Below are positions 28,227-37,824 of a DNA stretch of 64,000 nt, piece by piece (positions within the stretch are counted from its first letter, which is position 1; every line of letters begins with the position of its first letter). The position numbers and the translations under genes are program-made. The DNA lies in NCBI GenBank assembly GCA_963989245.1, contig OZ022340.1, forward strand, positions 47,768,945-47,832,944, written 5' to 3'. This stretch comes from Nansenia antarctica (lineage: Eukaryota > Chordata > Actinopteri > Argentiniformes > Microstomatidae). The notes below the pieces were generated by a model. That model ran no database searches. It was not told the DNA's origin and was given only the letters and a program-made list of their open reading frames with translations.

Positions 28227-31148
28227 CTAGGTCCGGCGACAGCGACCGACGTGGGCTTGGACGGAGGGCACCTCCGCCTCCTCCTCCTGCTCAGGGAATA
28301 GGGGGGGTTGATAGCCATATTGGCACTGAAAGGGGGATAGGCCAGTGGATGAGCAGAGGAGGGTGTTGTGGGCGTATTCCGCCCACGCCAGTCGCCGACT
28401 CCACGTCGCCGGATTGCCGGAGACGTAGCACCTCAGCACGCCTTCCAGGTCCTGGTTGACACGCTCCGTCTGCCCATTGGACTGTGGATGGAAACCGGAG
28501 GACAGGCTGACGGAGGCGCCGAGGCTGGTCGCGAACGCCTTCCAGAACCTGGAAGCGAACTGAGGACCCCGATCCGACACCATGTCCTGCGGGAGACCAT
28601 GCACCCGGAAGATGTGCTGCACCACCAGGTCGGCCGTCTCTCGGGCCGAGGGGAGTTTGAGGAGGGGGATGAAGTGGGCCGCCTTGGAGAAACGGTCCAC
28701 TACCACCAAGATGGTAGTGAACCCGTCAGAGGGAGGGAGACCTGAAATAAAGTCAAGGGAGATGTGGGACCAGGGGCGTTTGGGGATGGGGAGGGGTCGG
28801 ATTAGCCCCGCTGAAGGCTGGCGAGATGTCTTGCTGCGCGCACACACAGGACAGGCTGCCACAAAGGCGCGCGTATCCCTCTCCGCTGTGGGCCACCAGA
28901 ACCTCCTGCGAATAAAGTCCAGGGTCCTGGCAGCCCCGGGGTGGCCAGTGAGGGACGACGCATGCGCCCATTGCAGCAGCCGTGAGCGCGCAGTCTTGGG
29001 AACATACAGCCTCCCCGGGGGTCCTCCCCCCGGATCCGGCTCCCGCCTGAGCGCCGCTCTCACCACTTTAGCGATCCCCCACGACACAGGGGCAACAAAA
29101 AGGGTCTCCGGAACAATGGGGTGGGGTTTTTCCTCCCGGTCCGCCGGATCGAACTGCCGGGAGAGGGCGTCCGGCTTGACGTTTTTGGACCCCGGCCTAA
29201 AGGAGATGGAAAATTGGAAGCGTGTAAAAAACAGCGCCCACCTGGCTTGACGCGAATTGAGGCGCTTAGCCCCCTGGATGTAGGCCAGGTTCTTGTGGTC
29301 CGTCCACACCACAAACGGCTGTGCGGCCCCCTCCAGCCACTGCCTCCACTCCTCCAAAGCCAATTTAATGGCCAGCAGCTCCCGGTTTCCTACGTCATAA
29401 TTACACTCGGCCGGGGACAGCCGACGTGAGAAAAAAGCGCAGGGATGTACCTTCCCATCCTTCCTGCACCTCTGGGAGAGCACCGCCCCCACCACGAGAT
29501 CTGAGGCGTCCACCTCCACCAGGAATGGTACTTCCGAGTCCGGATGGGCTAGGACCGGAGCAGAGGTGAACCGTTGCTTGAGGTCCACGAAGGCGGCCTC
29601 CGCCTCCGAGGACCAGGCGAACGTACGGAGGGTAGACCTGGTGAGGGCAGTTAAAGGGGCAGCTAGGGCACTAAAATTGCGGATAAAGCGTCTATAAAAA
29701 TTAGCAAACCCTAGGAACCGCTGTAACTGTTTCAAAGAGGAGGGGCGGGGCCAGTCTAACACCGCACTAACCTTGGCAGGGTCCATGCTTAAATCCCCCC
29801 GTGTTATAATGAACCCCAGGAATGACACTGTGTCGGCGTGAAAGACACATTTCTCTGCCTTGACAAATAACTGGTGGTGGAGGAGGCGCTGGAGGACTTG
29901 ACGGACATGACGTTGATGTTGAGTAATGTCTTTGGAAAAAATGAGGATATCGTCAAGGTACACAAAAACCGAATGACCAATCAAATCCCGCAGTACGTCG
30001 TTGACTAGTGCTTGAAATACTGCGGGTGCATTAGCGAGACCAAAGGGCATGACTAAATACTCATAATGTCCGTTAGGCGTGTTAAAAGCCGTCTTCCACT
30101 CGTCCCCCTCCCTCATCCTCACCAGGTTGTATGCATTGCGTAAATCCAGTTTGGTAAACACCCTTGCTCCTTGCAGTGACTCAAAGGCGGTATCCATGAG
30201 GGGCAGGGGATAGCGATTCTTTATGGAAATGTCATTTAGACCGCGGTAATCGATGCAGGGACGCTGTCCCCCGTCTTTCTTTGCCACAAAGAAGAAGCCT
30301 GCGCCAGCGGGCGAGGTGGAAGGACGGATATGACCCGCGGCCAGTGCTTCCTCTATGTATTTATTCATGGAGAGATTCTCCGGGCGAGAGAGGGAAAACA
30401 GGCGTCCCCGCGGCGGCACAGTACCCGGCAGCAGATTGATGGCACAGTCATAGGGTCTATGGGGGGGTAATTTCTCGGCCCGAGATTTACTGAACACTTC
30501 CCCCAGGTCCCAATATATCTGAGGCACCCCTGTCAGGTCGGGGCTGGAAAGGGAAGCAGGGCCAGGGGAATTAGGAAGAGGGGTGGAAAGGGGGAGAGGC
30601 GAGAACTGGGGCTGCAACGGGGATGCGAGAGTCGTGGGCGGAGACTCAGTACGCACTGTGACGGAGCCTGCTTCGAGGGAGAGTCGACCTGTGGACCAGT
30701 CAATGCGGGGGTTGAGAGAAGCTAACCAAGGGTGACCTAACACAATAAGGCAATCAGGAGAGGCCACAATAAAAAATCGTATGAGTTCCCAACGACCCCC
30801 TCCCACCTGGATATGTACAGGCATAGTGCGCTGGGTAATGATCCCCGACCCCAATGGCCGGCCGTCTAGGGCTCGAACAGGAACGGGTTCTTTCAATTCT
30901 TCCAAAGGAACCCCCCACCCCCAGGCCAGGCCTTGGTGCATTAAATTCCCCGCTGCCCCTGAGTCCACCAGAGCCCGAACTCGCTGGGTACAGTGTCCCC
31001 ACCGCACCTTAACAGAAAAAAAAGTTTGTGGGTCATTGAAACCCGAGGGTATGTCCCTACCCGCTAATACCCCTCCCGATACTAGCGGGCTGCCCCGTTT
31101 CCCGAGGTCCCTGGACAGGCACTGTAGCGGTGACCCTTGCGACCGCAA
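28227..31148 (-). CDS. pol: Ty3 Pol: protease, reverse transcriptase, RNase H, integrase
   Basis: 973 codons. Protease ALVDSGAAGNLM (DSG at residues 62-64); RT with MPFGLANAPAVFQ and the catalytic YLDDILIFS; RNase H with VEVDASD; an integrase zinc finger (HASSLTGHPG, CPVCARSK); catalytic D, D, E in SLDFISG, SDRGPQF and GQTERVNQ. It begins inside the gag frame, offset so that a -1 shift is needed. The frame stops at UAG 28227-28229 before the chromodomain. All catalytic residues that I can see are present. Confidence 0.92.
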   Translation of the reverse strand: MRSQGSPLQCLSRDLGKRGSPLVSGGVLAGRDIPSGFNDPQTFFSVKVRWGHCTQRVRALVDSGAAGNLMHQGLAWGWGVPLEELKEPVPVRALDGRPLGSGIITQRTMPVHIQVGGGRWELIRFFIVASPDCLIVLGHPWLASLNPRIDWSTGRLSLEAGSVTVRTESPPTTLASPLQPQFSPLPLSTPLPNSPGPASLSSPDLTGVPQIYWDLGEVFSKSRAEKLPPHRPYDCAINLLPGTVPPRGRLFSLSRPENLSMNKYIEEALAAGHIRPSTSPAGAGFFFVAKKDGGQRPCIDYRGLNDISIKNRYPLPLMDTAFESLQGARVFTKLDLRNAYNLVRMREGDEWKTAFNTPNGHYEYLVMPFGLANAPAVFQALVNDVLRDLIGHSVFVYLDDILIFSKDITQHQRHVRQVLQRLLHHQLFVKAEKCVFHADTVSFLGFIITRGDLSMDPAKVSAVLDWPRPSSLKQLQRFLGFANFYRRFIRNFSALAAPLTALTRSTLRTFAWSSEAEAAFVDLKQRFTSAPVLAHPDSEVPFLVEVDASDLVVGAVLSQRCRKDGKVHPCAFFSRRLSPAECNYDVGNRELLAIKLALEEWRQWLEGAAQPFVVWTDHKNLAYIQGAKRLNSRQARWALFFTRFQFSISFRPGSKNVKPDALSRQFDPADREEKPHPIVPETLFVAPVSWGIAKVVRAALRREPDPGGGPPGRLYVPKTARSRLLQWAHASSLTGHPGAARTLDFIRRRFWWPTAERDTRAFVAACPVCARSKTSRQPSAGLIRPLPIPKRPWSHISLDFISGLPPSDGFTTILVVVDRFSKAAHFIPLLKLPSARETADLVVQHIFRVHGLPQDMVSDRGPQFASRFWKAFATSLGASVSLSSGFHPQSNGQTERVNQDLEGVLRCYVSGNPATWSRRLAWAEYAHNTLLCSSTGLSPFQCQYGYQPPLFPEQEEEAEVPSVQAHVGRCRRT

Positions 31149-32044
31149 CGGAAGCAGCGCCGCTCGTCCAGCCGACGCCGCCTCTCTGTGCTGGAGAGGT
31201 GTGTTGCGCCCAGCTGCATGGCCTCCTCCTCCTCCGTGGTCTCCTCCGGGAACCGCCGAGTCGCCTCCCTAGCAGGAGGAGGTTGGAACGGAGCACCCCT
31301 CGACGAGCCCCTCTCACGTGATCGCTCTCGGCGCCGATTGTCCACACGCACCGAGAGCTCCACTACGCCGTCTAGCCGCTCTGGGAGGTCCCGGAGGGCA
31401 AGTTGGTCTTTCATCGCCTCCGAGAGCCCCTGGGTATAGAGTACGGCCAGGGCCTTCTCCTCCCAACCCGCCTCCCTAGCTAGAGTGCGGAACTCGATGG
31501 AATAATCCGCCACCGAGCGATCCCCCTGTCGACACGCCGTGAGCCGCCGACCGGCTTCGTGCCCCGATATCACCCGGGAGGTGTCGAATATTTTGCGTAA
31601 CTCCCGGGTGAATGCTGTAGCGTCGGAGCACGCCGGCGACTGACTCTCCCACTCGGCCGTGGCCCAGGACAGGGCACGGCCCGTCAACAGGGTGATGATG
31701 TAGGCCACTCGGGAGTGCTCGGTGGGGAAGGACAGGGGCTGCAGGCTGAAGATCAGTGAACACTGAGTCAGGAACTCTCTGCAGCCCTCTGGACGTCCAT
31801 CATAGCGTTCGGGAGGAGGTAGTAGGGGTTCCCGCGTGGTCACCGGCGGTAGAGGAGGCATAGCTGCTGCTGCTGCTGCCGCTGGTGGAGTGGGGTTGGC
31901 CTGAGCGGCCACCAGGCTAGTCACGGCGATGGTCAGCTTTTCGATCTCCGCAAACATCGCCAGCTGGTTCCGCTCCTGCTGGGCTACCATAGCCCCCTGG
32001 GTATTCAGCACCGTGCGAATCTGCTCTACATCTGCTGGGTCCAT
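31082..32044 (-). CDS. gag: Ty3 Gag
   Basis: 320 codons starting 15 nt inside the 5' LTR. It has an alanine/proline-rich N-terminal part, a retrotransposon-Gag capsid region (REFLTQCSLIFSLQP, ALSWATAEWES, EFRTLAREAGWEE) and a C-terminal zinc knuckle, CFRCGRKGHRYSAC. The last 67 nt overlap pol, which lies in the -1 frame. Confidence 0.9.
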   Translation of the reverse strand: MDPADVEQIRTVLNTQGAMVAQQERNQLAMFAEIEKLTIAVTSLVAAQANPTPPAAAAAAAMPPLPPVTTREPLLPPPERYDGRPEGCREFLTQCSLIFSLQPLSFPTEHSRVAYIITLLTGRALSWATAEWESQSPACSDATAFTRELRKIFDTSRVISGHEAGRRLTACRQGDRSVADYSIEFRTLAREAGWEEKALAVLYTQGLSEAMKDQLALRDLPERLDGVVELSVRVDNRRRERSRERGSSRGAPFQPPPAREATRRFPEETTEEEEAMQLGATHLSSTERRRRLDERRCFRCGRKGHRYSACPGTSGNGAAR

Positions 32045-32048
32045 AATG

Positions 32049-32059
32049 GTCGGTTGTTC
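32049..32059 (-). other. Candidate self-primer binding site (Tf1-type)
   Basis: GAACAACCGAC on the minus strand, touching the 5' LTR. It is the exact complement of GTCGGTTGTTC inside the LTR (32366 to 32356, minus strand), where the transcript is expected to start. No tRNA-type TGG site is present. Confidence 0.72.
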
Positions 32060-32519
32060 TGTTACGATGGGGTAATGTGTTTGGACCCAGGCGCAGAGTA
32101 GAACAGAGTAGACGGAAGCAGGAGTATAAAATAATAACGGTACTCTTTATTTTGAGTAAACGGAACAAATAATAACCGCACAGTAAGCGAATAAACAAAA
32201 GAGGAGAAAACAAGTCTCCGATAAACGTTTTAAATAATAATAGGAACAAGGCAGAGCAATGTACTTACAATCGTCAACTATACTTATTTCCTAATCCGGC
32301 GAGGAACAATAAGGCTAAGAAGAATCGTATACATATAACAAACGCAACATGAAGTGAACAACCGACAACCAGAGGGGAAACAGAGGGATCTAAATAGCCA
32401 CAGCCAAACAACACACACCAGGTACAAATCAGTTAATTAGGACAGACAAATGCATACATAAAACACCAGAGGGCGCCAAAGGGTCGCTCCACAATAAGGT
32501 CGCTTCCCCAACCCTTACA
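32060..32519 (-). repeat. 5' LTR of the Ty3 element
   Basis: Full-length match to 27223-27682. It contains the predicted transcript start, a TATA-like CTATTTAG and AATAAA in that order. Confidence 0.93.
32366..32397 (-). promoter_or_regulatory. Predicted Ty3 promoter (TATA-like box and start site)
   Basis: CTATTTAG lies about 29 nt upstream of the GTCGGTTGTTC segment on the minus strand, the normal spacing between TATA and transcript start. Confidence 0.55.
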
Positions 32520-32857
32520 CAAACCATCTGAGTCAGGTTAGTAATGCTCCATCACATCTATTACACAGTGAATCTTAAACTGAAGTTTGACTTCAAAGCA
32601 ACCCAACGTAAGTTTCATGTAAGTTTAGTTCTTTCACTCGTAACTCGGGCTGTGGGGCTGCTAGAGACGGGAGCCAATGTGTGCTCCTAAGTCCCCTGAA
32701 GACGTACAAACAAACTGCACGTTGATACGACCTTCCTAGCCGGAGATATGGCCGCACTTTACAAAAACTAAAAAATAATAATCGCAAATTAAATCGCAAT
32801 CGCAATATCTGTCAGAATAATCGCAATTAGATTTTTTGCCCAAATCGTGCAGCCCTA
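32520..32857. other. Right end of the host hAT element
   Basis: Non-coding; ends in AT-rich subterminal text with aatcgcaat repeats and the inverted terminal repeat. Confidence 0.7.
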
Positions 32858-32965
32858 AACCAGACCTCAGGAAGGGACACTGTAGTCCTGGATATTAAGG
32901 GATAACCAGACCTCAGGAAGGGACACTATAGTCCTGGATATTAAGGGGTAACCAGACCCCAGGAA
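32858..32965. repeat. 46-bp minisatellite, right part
   Basis: Same unit as at 13146-13293; the first eight bases are the hAT target duplication. Confidence 0.85.
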
Positions 32966-33118
32966 GGGACGGTGTCCTGGAGGTTGAAATTCCATGCGAA
33001 CCGAGTGAGAAGTGTAGATCATTGCGAGTAGGGTAGCGTCCACGGCAGGACTGCAGTCCGGTGGAGGTCCTATATTGGCGTGCCTCCTCTCACAAGGGGC
33101 GCTAAAACAATCGTGACG

Positions 33119-33347
33119 TTAGGATTATAAGGTTCTATCTCTATTTTAGTCAAAATTTAGTTTTTTACATAATCTGATCCATTAGGTGTTTATTAATGTG
33201 TGGTGTTATTTTTAAAATGTTGACATTTTGAGTTAGTAATTCATAAAATACAAAGGTTCCATCTCACAAAACATAATGGAATGTAAAAACTTTGACGCTC
33301 AATATCTCTGAACTACCCTAAACGGAGATAGAACCTTATAATTCTAA
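33119..33347. mobile_element. Small MITE
   Basis: About 24-bp terminal inverted repeats (taggattataaggttctatc and its complement) with no coding capacity. The superfamily is not clear. Confidence 0.55.
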
Positions 33348-33699
33348 ACTCACGCAATGGTGTTACGTAATATTGTATGTAAATAATAGTGTTGGAATTG
33401 TTATTATTATTGTTGTTAATATTGTTATTAAAAGGGATAGTCGAGTAAAACGCCCCAGAGCAATCGGTTTAGGCTGCGTGGTCTCGGCCTAGTATCCCTT
33501 GAAGGCTATAAATAATGTTATGCCTCGATTGAGGAGAAGTGTTGTGGAGCGAGTGTGTCACACCATTTGAGCGTGGATAAGAGAAGGAGAAGTGGACCTG
33601 CTCCGCTGGAAGGAGTGTCTCTATTGACGCACAGTGATTTGTGTCTCGCCGTAATAGTATGTAATAGTAGTATTTTGGTGGGCAGAATTTCATCTCAGA
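33348..33699. other. Unassigned sequence left of the old retrovirus
   Basis: No gene seen. It may include decayed retroviral pol that I cannot align by eye; no 5' LTR matching 40117-41107 was found. Confidence 0.35.
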
Positions 33700-34290
33700 C
33701 TGTGATGTGTGCAACAAGCACAACCCGAAAACAGTACTTAAATGTCCAATGGGCACATATCCGGTGCCTCCCTGTCCATTCCGAGAGATATGTATTGACT
33801 TCACGGACATGATGGGAGTGGACAATAGAGTACAAGGTGGCCTAAAGCATATCCGTGTAAACAGGAGGATGCTGCATCTGTAATAAAGTGCCTCTTAAAG
33901 GAATTCATACCCAGAGGGAGGTGGCTTGGACCTCCTCTCCATGGAAATGAATGTATATGTCAAAGCTCTAACTAATCTCAATCGAGTTTTCTCTTCACAG
34001 GTACTGAATGCTGCGGAGAAAGCAGACAACGGCGCAAAACAGACCTCTATTCTAGACCCAGGCGACTGGGTAAGAATCAGAGTCCACAAAAGGAAGTAGA
34101 ACGAACCGCGGTGGACAGGACCGTGGGAGGTAGTATTGACCACCTCACACGCAGTCAAAGTCAAAGGTAAACCGGGTGCAGAGTGGCATCACCTGTCACA
34201 CTGTACCAAAGCAGACCCACCACATAGACACTGGCTGAAATCAGAGAAGGCAATTCTCAAAGGCAATTTTCAAATCACTCTGTCAGCATG
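33700..34290 (+). pseudogene. Retroviral pol remnant (integrase zinc finger and C-terminal domain)
   Basis: CDVCNKHNPK and REICIDFTDMMGVDN represent the zinc-finger cysteines and the first catalytic aspartate. After a deletion, ILDPGDWVRIRVHKRK, a stop, then EPRWTGPWEVVLTT and WHHLSHCTKA give the gammaretroviral C-terminal domain. Frames change and a stop is present. Confidence 0.7.
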
Positions 34291-34316
34291 CACCCTCCTT
34301 TCAATGGTGATGTTTA

Positions 34317-36954
34317 CTGGGGTCCCAGGGGGGGGTTTGGGTTCCGATAAAGCATTTCATGACTTAGCCTCAAATCATGTGGAAAGTAACACAACAAGTG
34401 GACTATTAATCAATGATATTAGCGATCACCTGCCTGTCTTTTCATTTTATGAATGTAATTATAGAAAGAAGAGGGAGTTAAAGGAAATAACATACAAGAG
34501 AATAAGAACTGAGGAATCCATATCTGCTTTTAGAAATGAGTTATTAAAATGGAATTGGAAGAGTATATATGAGGAATCAGATGTGGACAAAGCGTATGGG
34601 TTATTCCTAGAAACATTTAAAGTTCTATATGACAAAAACTGCCCACTAAAACAATGTAGCAATAAGAATAAATATTCTGAAAATCCGTGGATGTCCAAGG
34701 GCATTCAAAATGCATGCAAGAAAAATAATACTCTATACAGGTTATTTATAAAGCATAAAACAAAGGAGGCAGGGGTTGAATATAAGAAATGCAAAAACAA
34801 ACTAATTAGTATTATGAGAATATGTAAGAAGGATTATTATACCAAATTATTAGATGAGAATAAAAAATTATGTTAAAGGAATATGGAACATATTAAACAG
34901 CATCATCAGAAATCGAAAAAACAGTATAACATACCCTGAACATTTTACAGACAATGACAGGAAAATTAGCCTTATAAATGAGGTGGTGGATGGATTTAAT
35001 ATTTTTTTGTTAATATGGGGCCAAAACTAGCTAAAGAAATAAACGGCACTGGAAAGAGATTTGCTGAGGAGGACTGTGGAGAGAGAATCACTGACTCAAT
35101 ATCTTTGGGAACTATAGGGAAAAAAAGAAATTACTGATATGGTAAACAAATGTATGAACAAAACTTCAACAGATGGAGACAACATTGATATGTCCCTAGT
35201 AAAGAATATAATTGAGGGAATTGTGGATCAATTAACCCACATATTTAATCTGTCATTCAAAACGGGAACCTTGCCAGAAAAGAATAGATAAACACCTCTT
35301 CACCAACTACAGACCGGTATCCTTATTATCACAGTTCTAAAAAATACTTGAGAAACTATAATGAAAGACTGGCCAATTTCATTGAAAAACATCAACTATT
35401 AATGGATAGTCAGTATGGTTTTAGAACAGCTAGATCTACTGCCATGGCATTAATGGAGCTAGTAGAGCAAATAACAACTTGTACAGAGAGAAAGAAATAC
35501 GCATTGGGTATATTCATTGACCTTAAAAAAGTATTCGACACAATAGATCATGAGATTCTACTTAAAAAGATGGACAGGTATGGTGTCAGAGGGGTCGCAC
35601 TTGAATGGCTTAAAAGCTATATTAGTAATAGACAGCAATTTGTTCAAATAGGCCAGAACAAATCAAGGTGCTTAAATATTACCTGTGGTGTCCCACAGGG
35701 GTCAGTGTTGGGACCCAAATTGTTCATACATTAATGATATCTGTAAAGTGTCTGAAATATTTAAATTGGTTGTCTTTGCAGATGACACAAATATTTTATG
35801 TTATGGGGGTGATCTGCAGCAGCTTTTAAAGGTGGCAAAGAAGGAATTGTACAAATTAAAATGCTGGTTTGATACAAACAAGCTATCATTAAATCTGAAT
35901 AAAACCAAATTCATGCTATTTGGAAATCGCAAAATAAATACAGAACTCCATCTGGAAATTGAAAATGTCAAAATCGATAGAGTATATGAAATCAAGTTTT
36001 TGGGTGTCTTAAATAGACCACAAACTCTGCTGGAAACCACACATAAAATATCTGTGCTCGATTGCGAGAGGCTTGGGAATTCTGGGTAGAGTGAAGTGCA
36101 TCTTGGGTCAGAGATCACTATACACTCTGTGTTGCACACTCGTTGTGCCCTACCTGTTATATTGAGTTGAAGTTTGGGGAGATAAGTGTAGAACCAACCT
36201 ACAGAGGATATGCACATTGCAAGGGGGAGCTGTGGGGATTGTACATCATGCTGGTTGTGGAGATCATACCAATTATTTATTTTTTGGAAGTCAAGCTCTG
36301 AGATTTGAAGATTTGGTTGGATTCAGAACTGCACAATTCAAGTTTAAAGTGGCACAGGGTGGGGTCCCTGGCAACTTACGGAAGGTGTTCATGAGCAGAG
36401 ATGGGGGTTGTAGTCTAGGAGGGAAATTGAATGTAGAACAGCCTGTTGTCCGTGCAGCGCTCAGGGGCAGGTGCATCTCAGTTTGTGGGGTGTCCATTTG
36501 GAATGGCCTTGATGTAACAATGAAAACAAGTAATACTATTGAGATGTTTGGATGCAAGTATGAACGGGAATTCTTGGATGGATATAGGTTGGAGGAGCTT
36601 GAGAATGACGTGAACTGGTATTTTTGTGGATATTTGGTTGTCTTTTGCTATAGTGGATAGGTATATTATTATTGATATTGATAGATAATCTATTGCATAA
36701 TGGTATGATATTGTGGGGAAGGGGCAGGACCAGATGGGCTTTGCTTCTTTCTGTCCCTTCTCGAACAGGGCCATTGTCGACTGTTGCTTCCATGTCTAGG
36801 AAGATATATTTTATTTTAATTTATATCTTATTTTATTTGTATTTTTTTTTTTCTTTTTGGGTTTGGTTTTTGTTGTTTTTTGTTGTTGCAGATTTGTGTG
36901 TTTTTGTGGTTGAAATGTTCGAGATAAATGGAGATCAAATCAAATCAAATCAAA
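34317..36954 (+). mobile_element. L2-like non-LTR retrotransposon, broken, inserted in the old retrovirus
   Basis: The end of an endonuclease domain (INDISDHLPVFSF) is followed by the linker NPWMSKGIQNACKK. RT pieces are QYGFRTARSTAMAL, FIDLKKVFDTIDH, GVPQGSVLGP and VVFADDTNIL. The C-terminal piece is RGRCISVCGVSIWNGL. At least three frame changes. The 3' end is a (ATCAA)n tail. ATGTTTA occurs at both junctions (34310-34316, 36955-36961), a possible target duplication. Confidence 0.75.
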
Positions 36955-36960
36955 ATGTTT

Positions 36961-37440
36961 AGTACAACTGGGTAAACTACACGATATCCACCATCTCTAA
37001 GGTGACATGTTTAGTCTGCTTGAAACAACCTAGAGAGAGTAGACTGTTTCCCTCCCCCTACAAGCCTGATAATTGTTCAAATTTTCCAGTAGGGGTAGGA
37101 CAAGGGGGAAAACAAATAGCTGGTTTTGGGGTATTTTCAATTAGTGTTGGTAGTGAGGGTATGTACTGTATGTACGACTGCAATTTGTTGATGGGCCTAC
37201 CTGTCAACCACTCTCTCTATAGGAAAAACTGTCCCGGTATGAATAGAACTAAAAGCCTGATGTTATATGAGGGTCATCACCCCTTACATTTAGAAAAAGG
37301 CTATGACTGCATTAACAGAACGGGAAAGGGGGGTGATGTGGGACGCCTTAATGATACGCGCTTATGTAGGACTCTGTGCCTGTGCGGTAACAGCACTACT
37401 TGTACTTTTAACGGTTACGGCATTCTGACTTTTCAGGTGT
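36961..37440 (+). pseudogene. Old retroviral env, surface-subunit piece
   Basis: Reads YNWVNYTISTISKVTCLVC directly after the LINE, then several Cys and N-glycosylation sites (NHSL, NRT, NDT, NST). CLVC is the CXXC surface motif. The frame ends at a stop at 37440. Confidence 0.65.
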
Positions 37441-37824
37441 GAAAAAAAAAATGTCTTTAATACAATAACAATGTGACAATGTTTACTGAAAACTGTGTGA
37501 ATACTGAAAACTGTGTGAATGACAAGAATGCAGAGCAGGATACTCTCATGTGATAAACAAAGGTTTTACGACTACTGATAACCAGAGGGCTTCGGAGGAG
37601 AAGAAGCGCTGTTCCTTCTCACTCTGGGATAGTTATGTCTACTTTGACCAACTGTTTAACCTACTATGGCCAACCCCAGGACAAACCGCCCACTGATGTT
37701 GTAAACCTATAAATATGGTCAACTGGGAATGCCCCCGCAGCCGCTAAATCAGGAGGGGGATATGTCCCCAGAGAACATCAGCTGGTTTCAATACAGCTAG
37801 ACAAACCTAAATGCTCTGTGCAGA

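Larger units (their letters stand above)
27223..32519 (-). mobile_element. Ty3 chromovirus (Tf1/sushi-like LTR retrotransposon)
   Basis: Two LTRs of exactly 460 bp (TGTTACG...CCTTACA), apparently identical. They are flanked by CAAACC on both sides (27217-27222 and 32520-32525), read as a 5-6 bp target duplication. On the minus strand: LTR, 11-nt self-primer site, gag, pol (protease, RT, RNase H, integrase), a chromodomain tail after one UAG, polypurine tract, LTR. It is inserted in the degenerate hAT. The identical LTRs indicate a recent insertion. Confidence 0.92.
13294..32857 (+). mobile_element. Degenerate hAT element hosting two nested LTR elements
   Basis: Terminal repeats tagggctgcacgat / atcgtgcagcccta are flanked by an exact 8-bp duplication, aaccagac (13286-13293 and 32858-32865). 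Its own sequence is only about 1.5 kb: 13294-13475, 26195-27222 and 32520-32857. The rest is a retrovirus and a Ty3 element inserted later. The middle piece carries broken ZBED-type hAT transposase on the plus strand. Confidence 0.88.

Noticed and set aside
28368..29429. Several plus-strand frames of 100-220 codons opposite Ty3 pol
   Set aside because: Antisense shadows of GC-rich pol without domains or codon bias.
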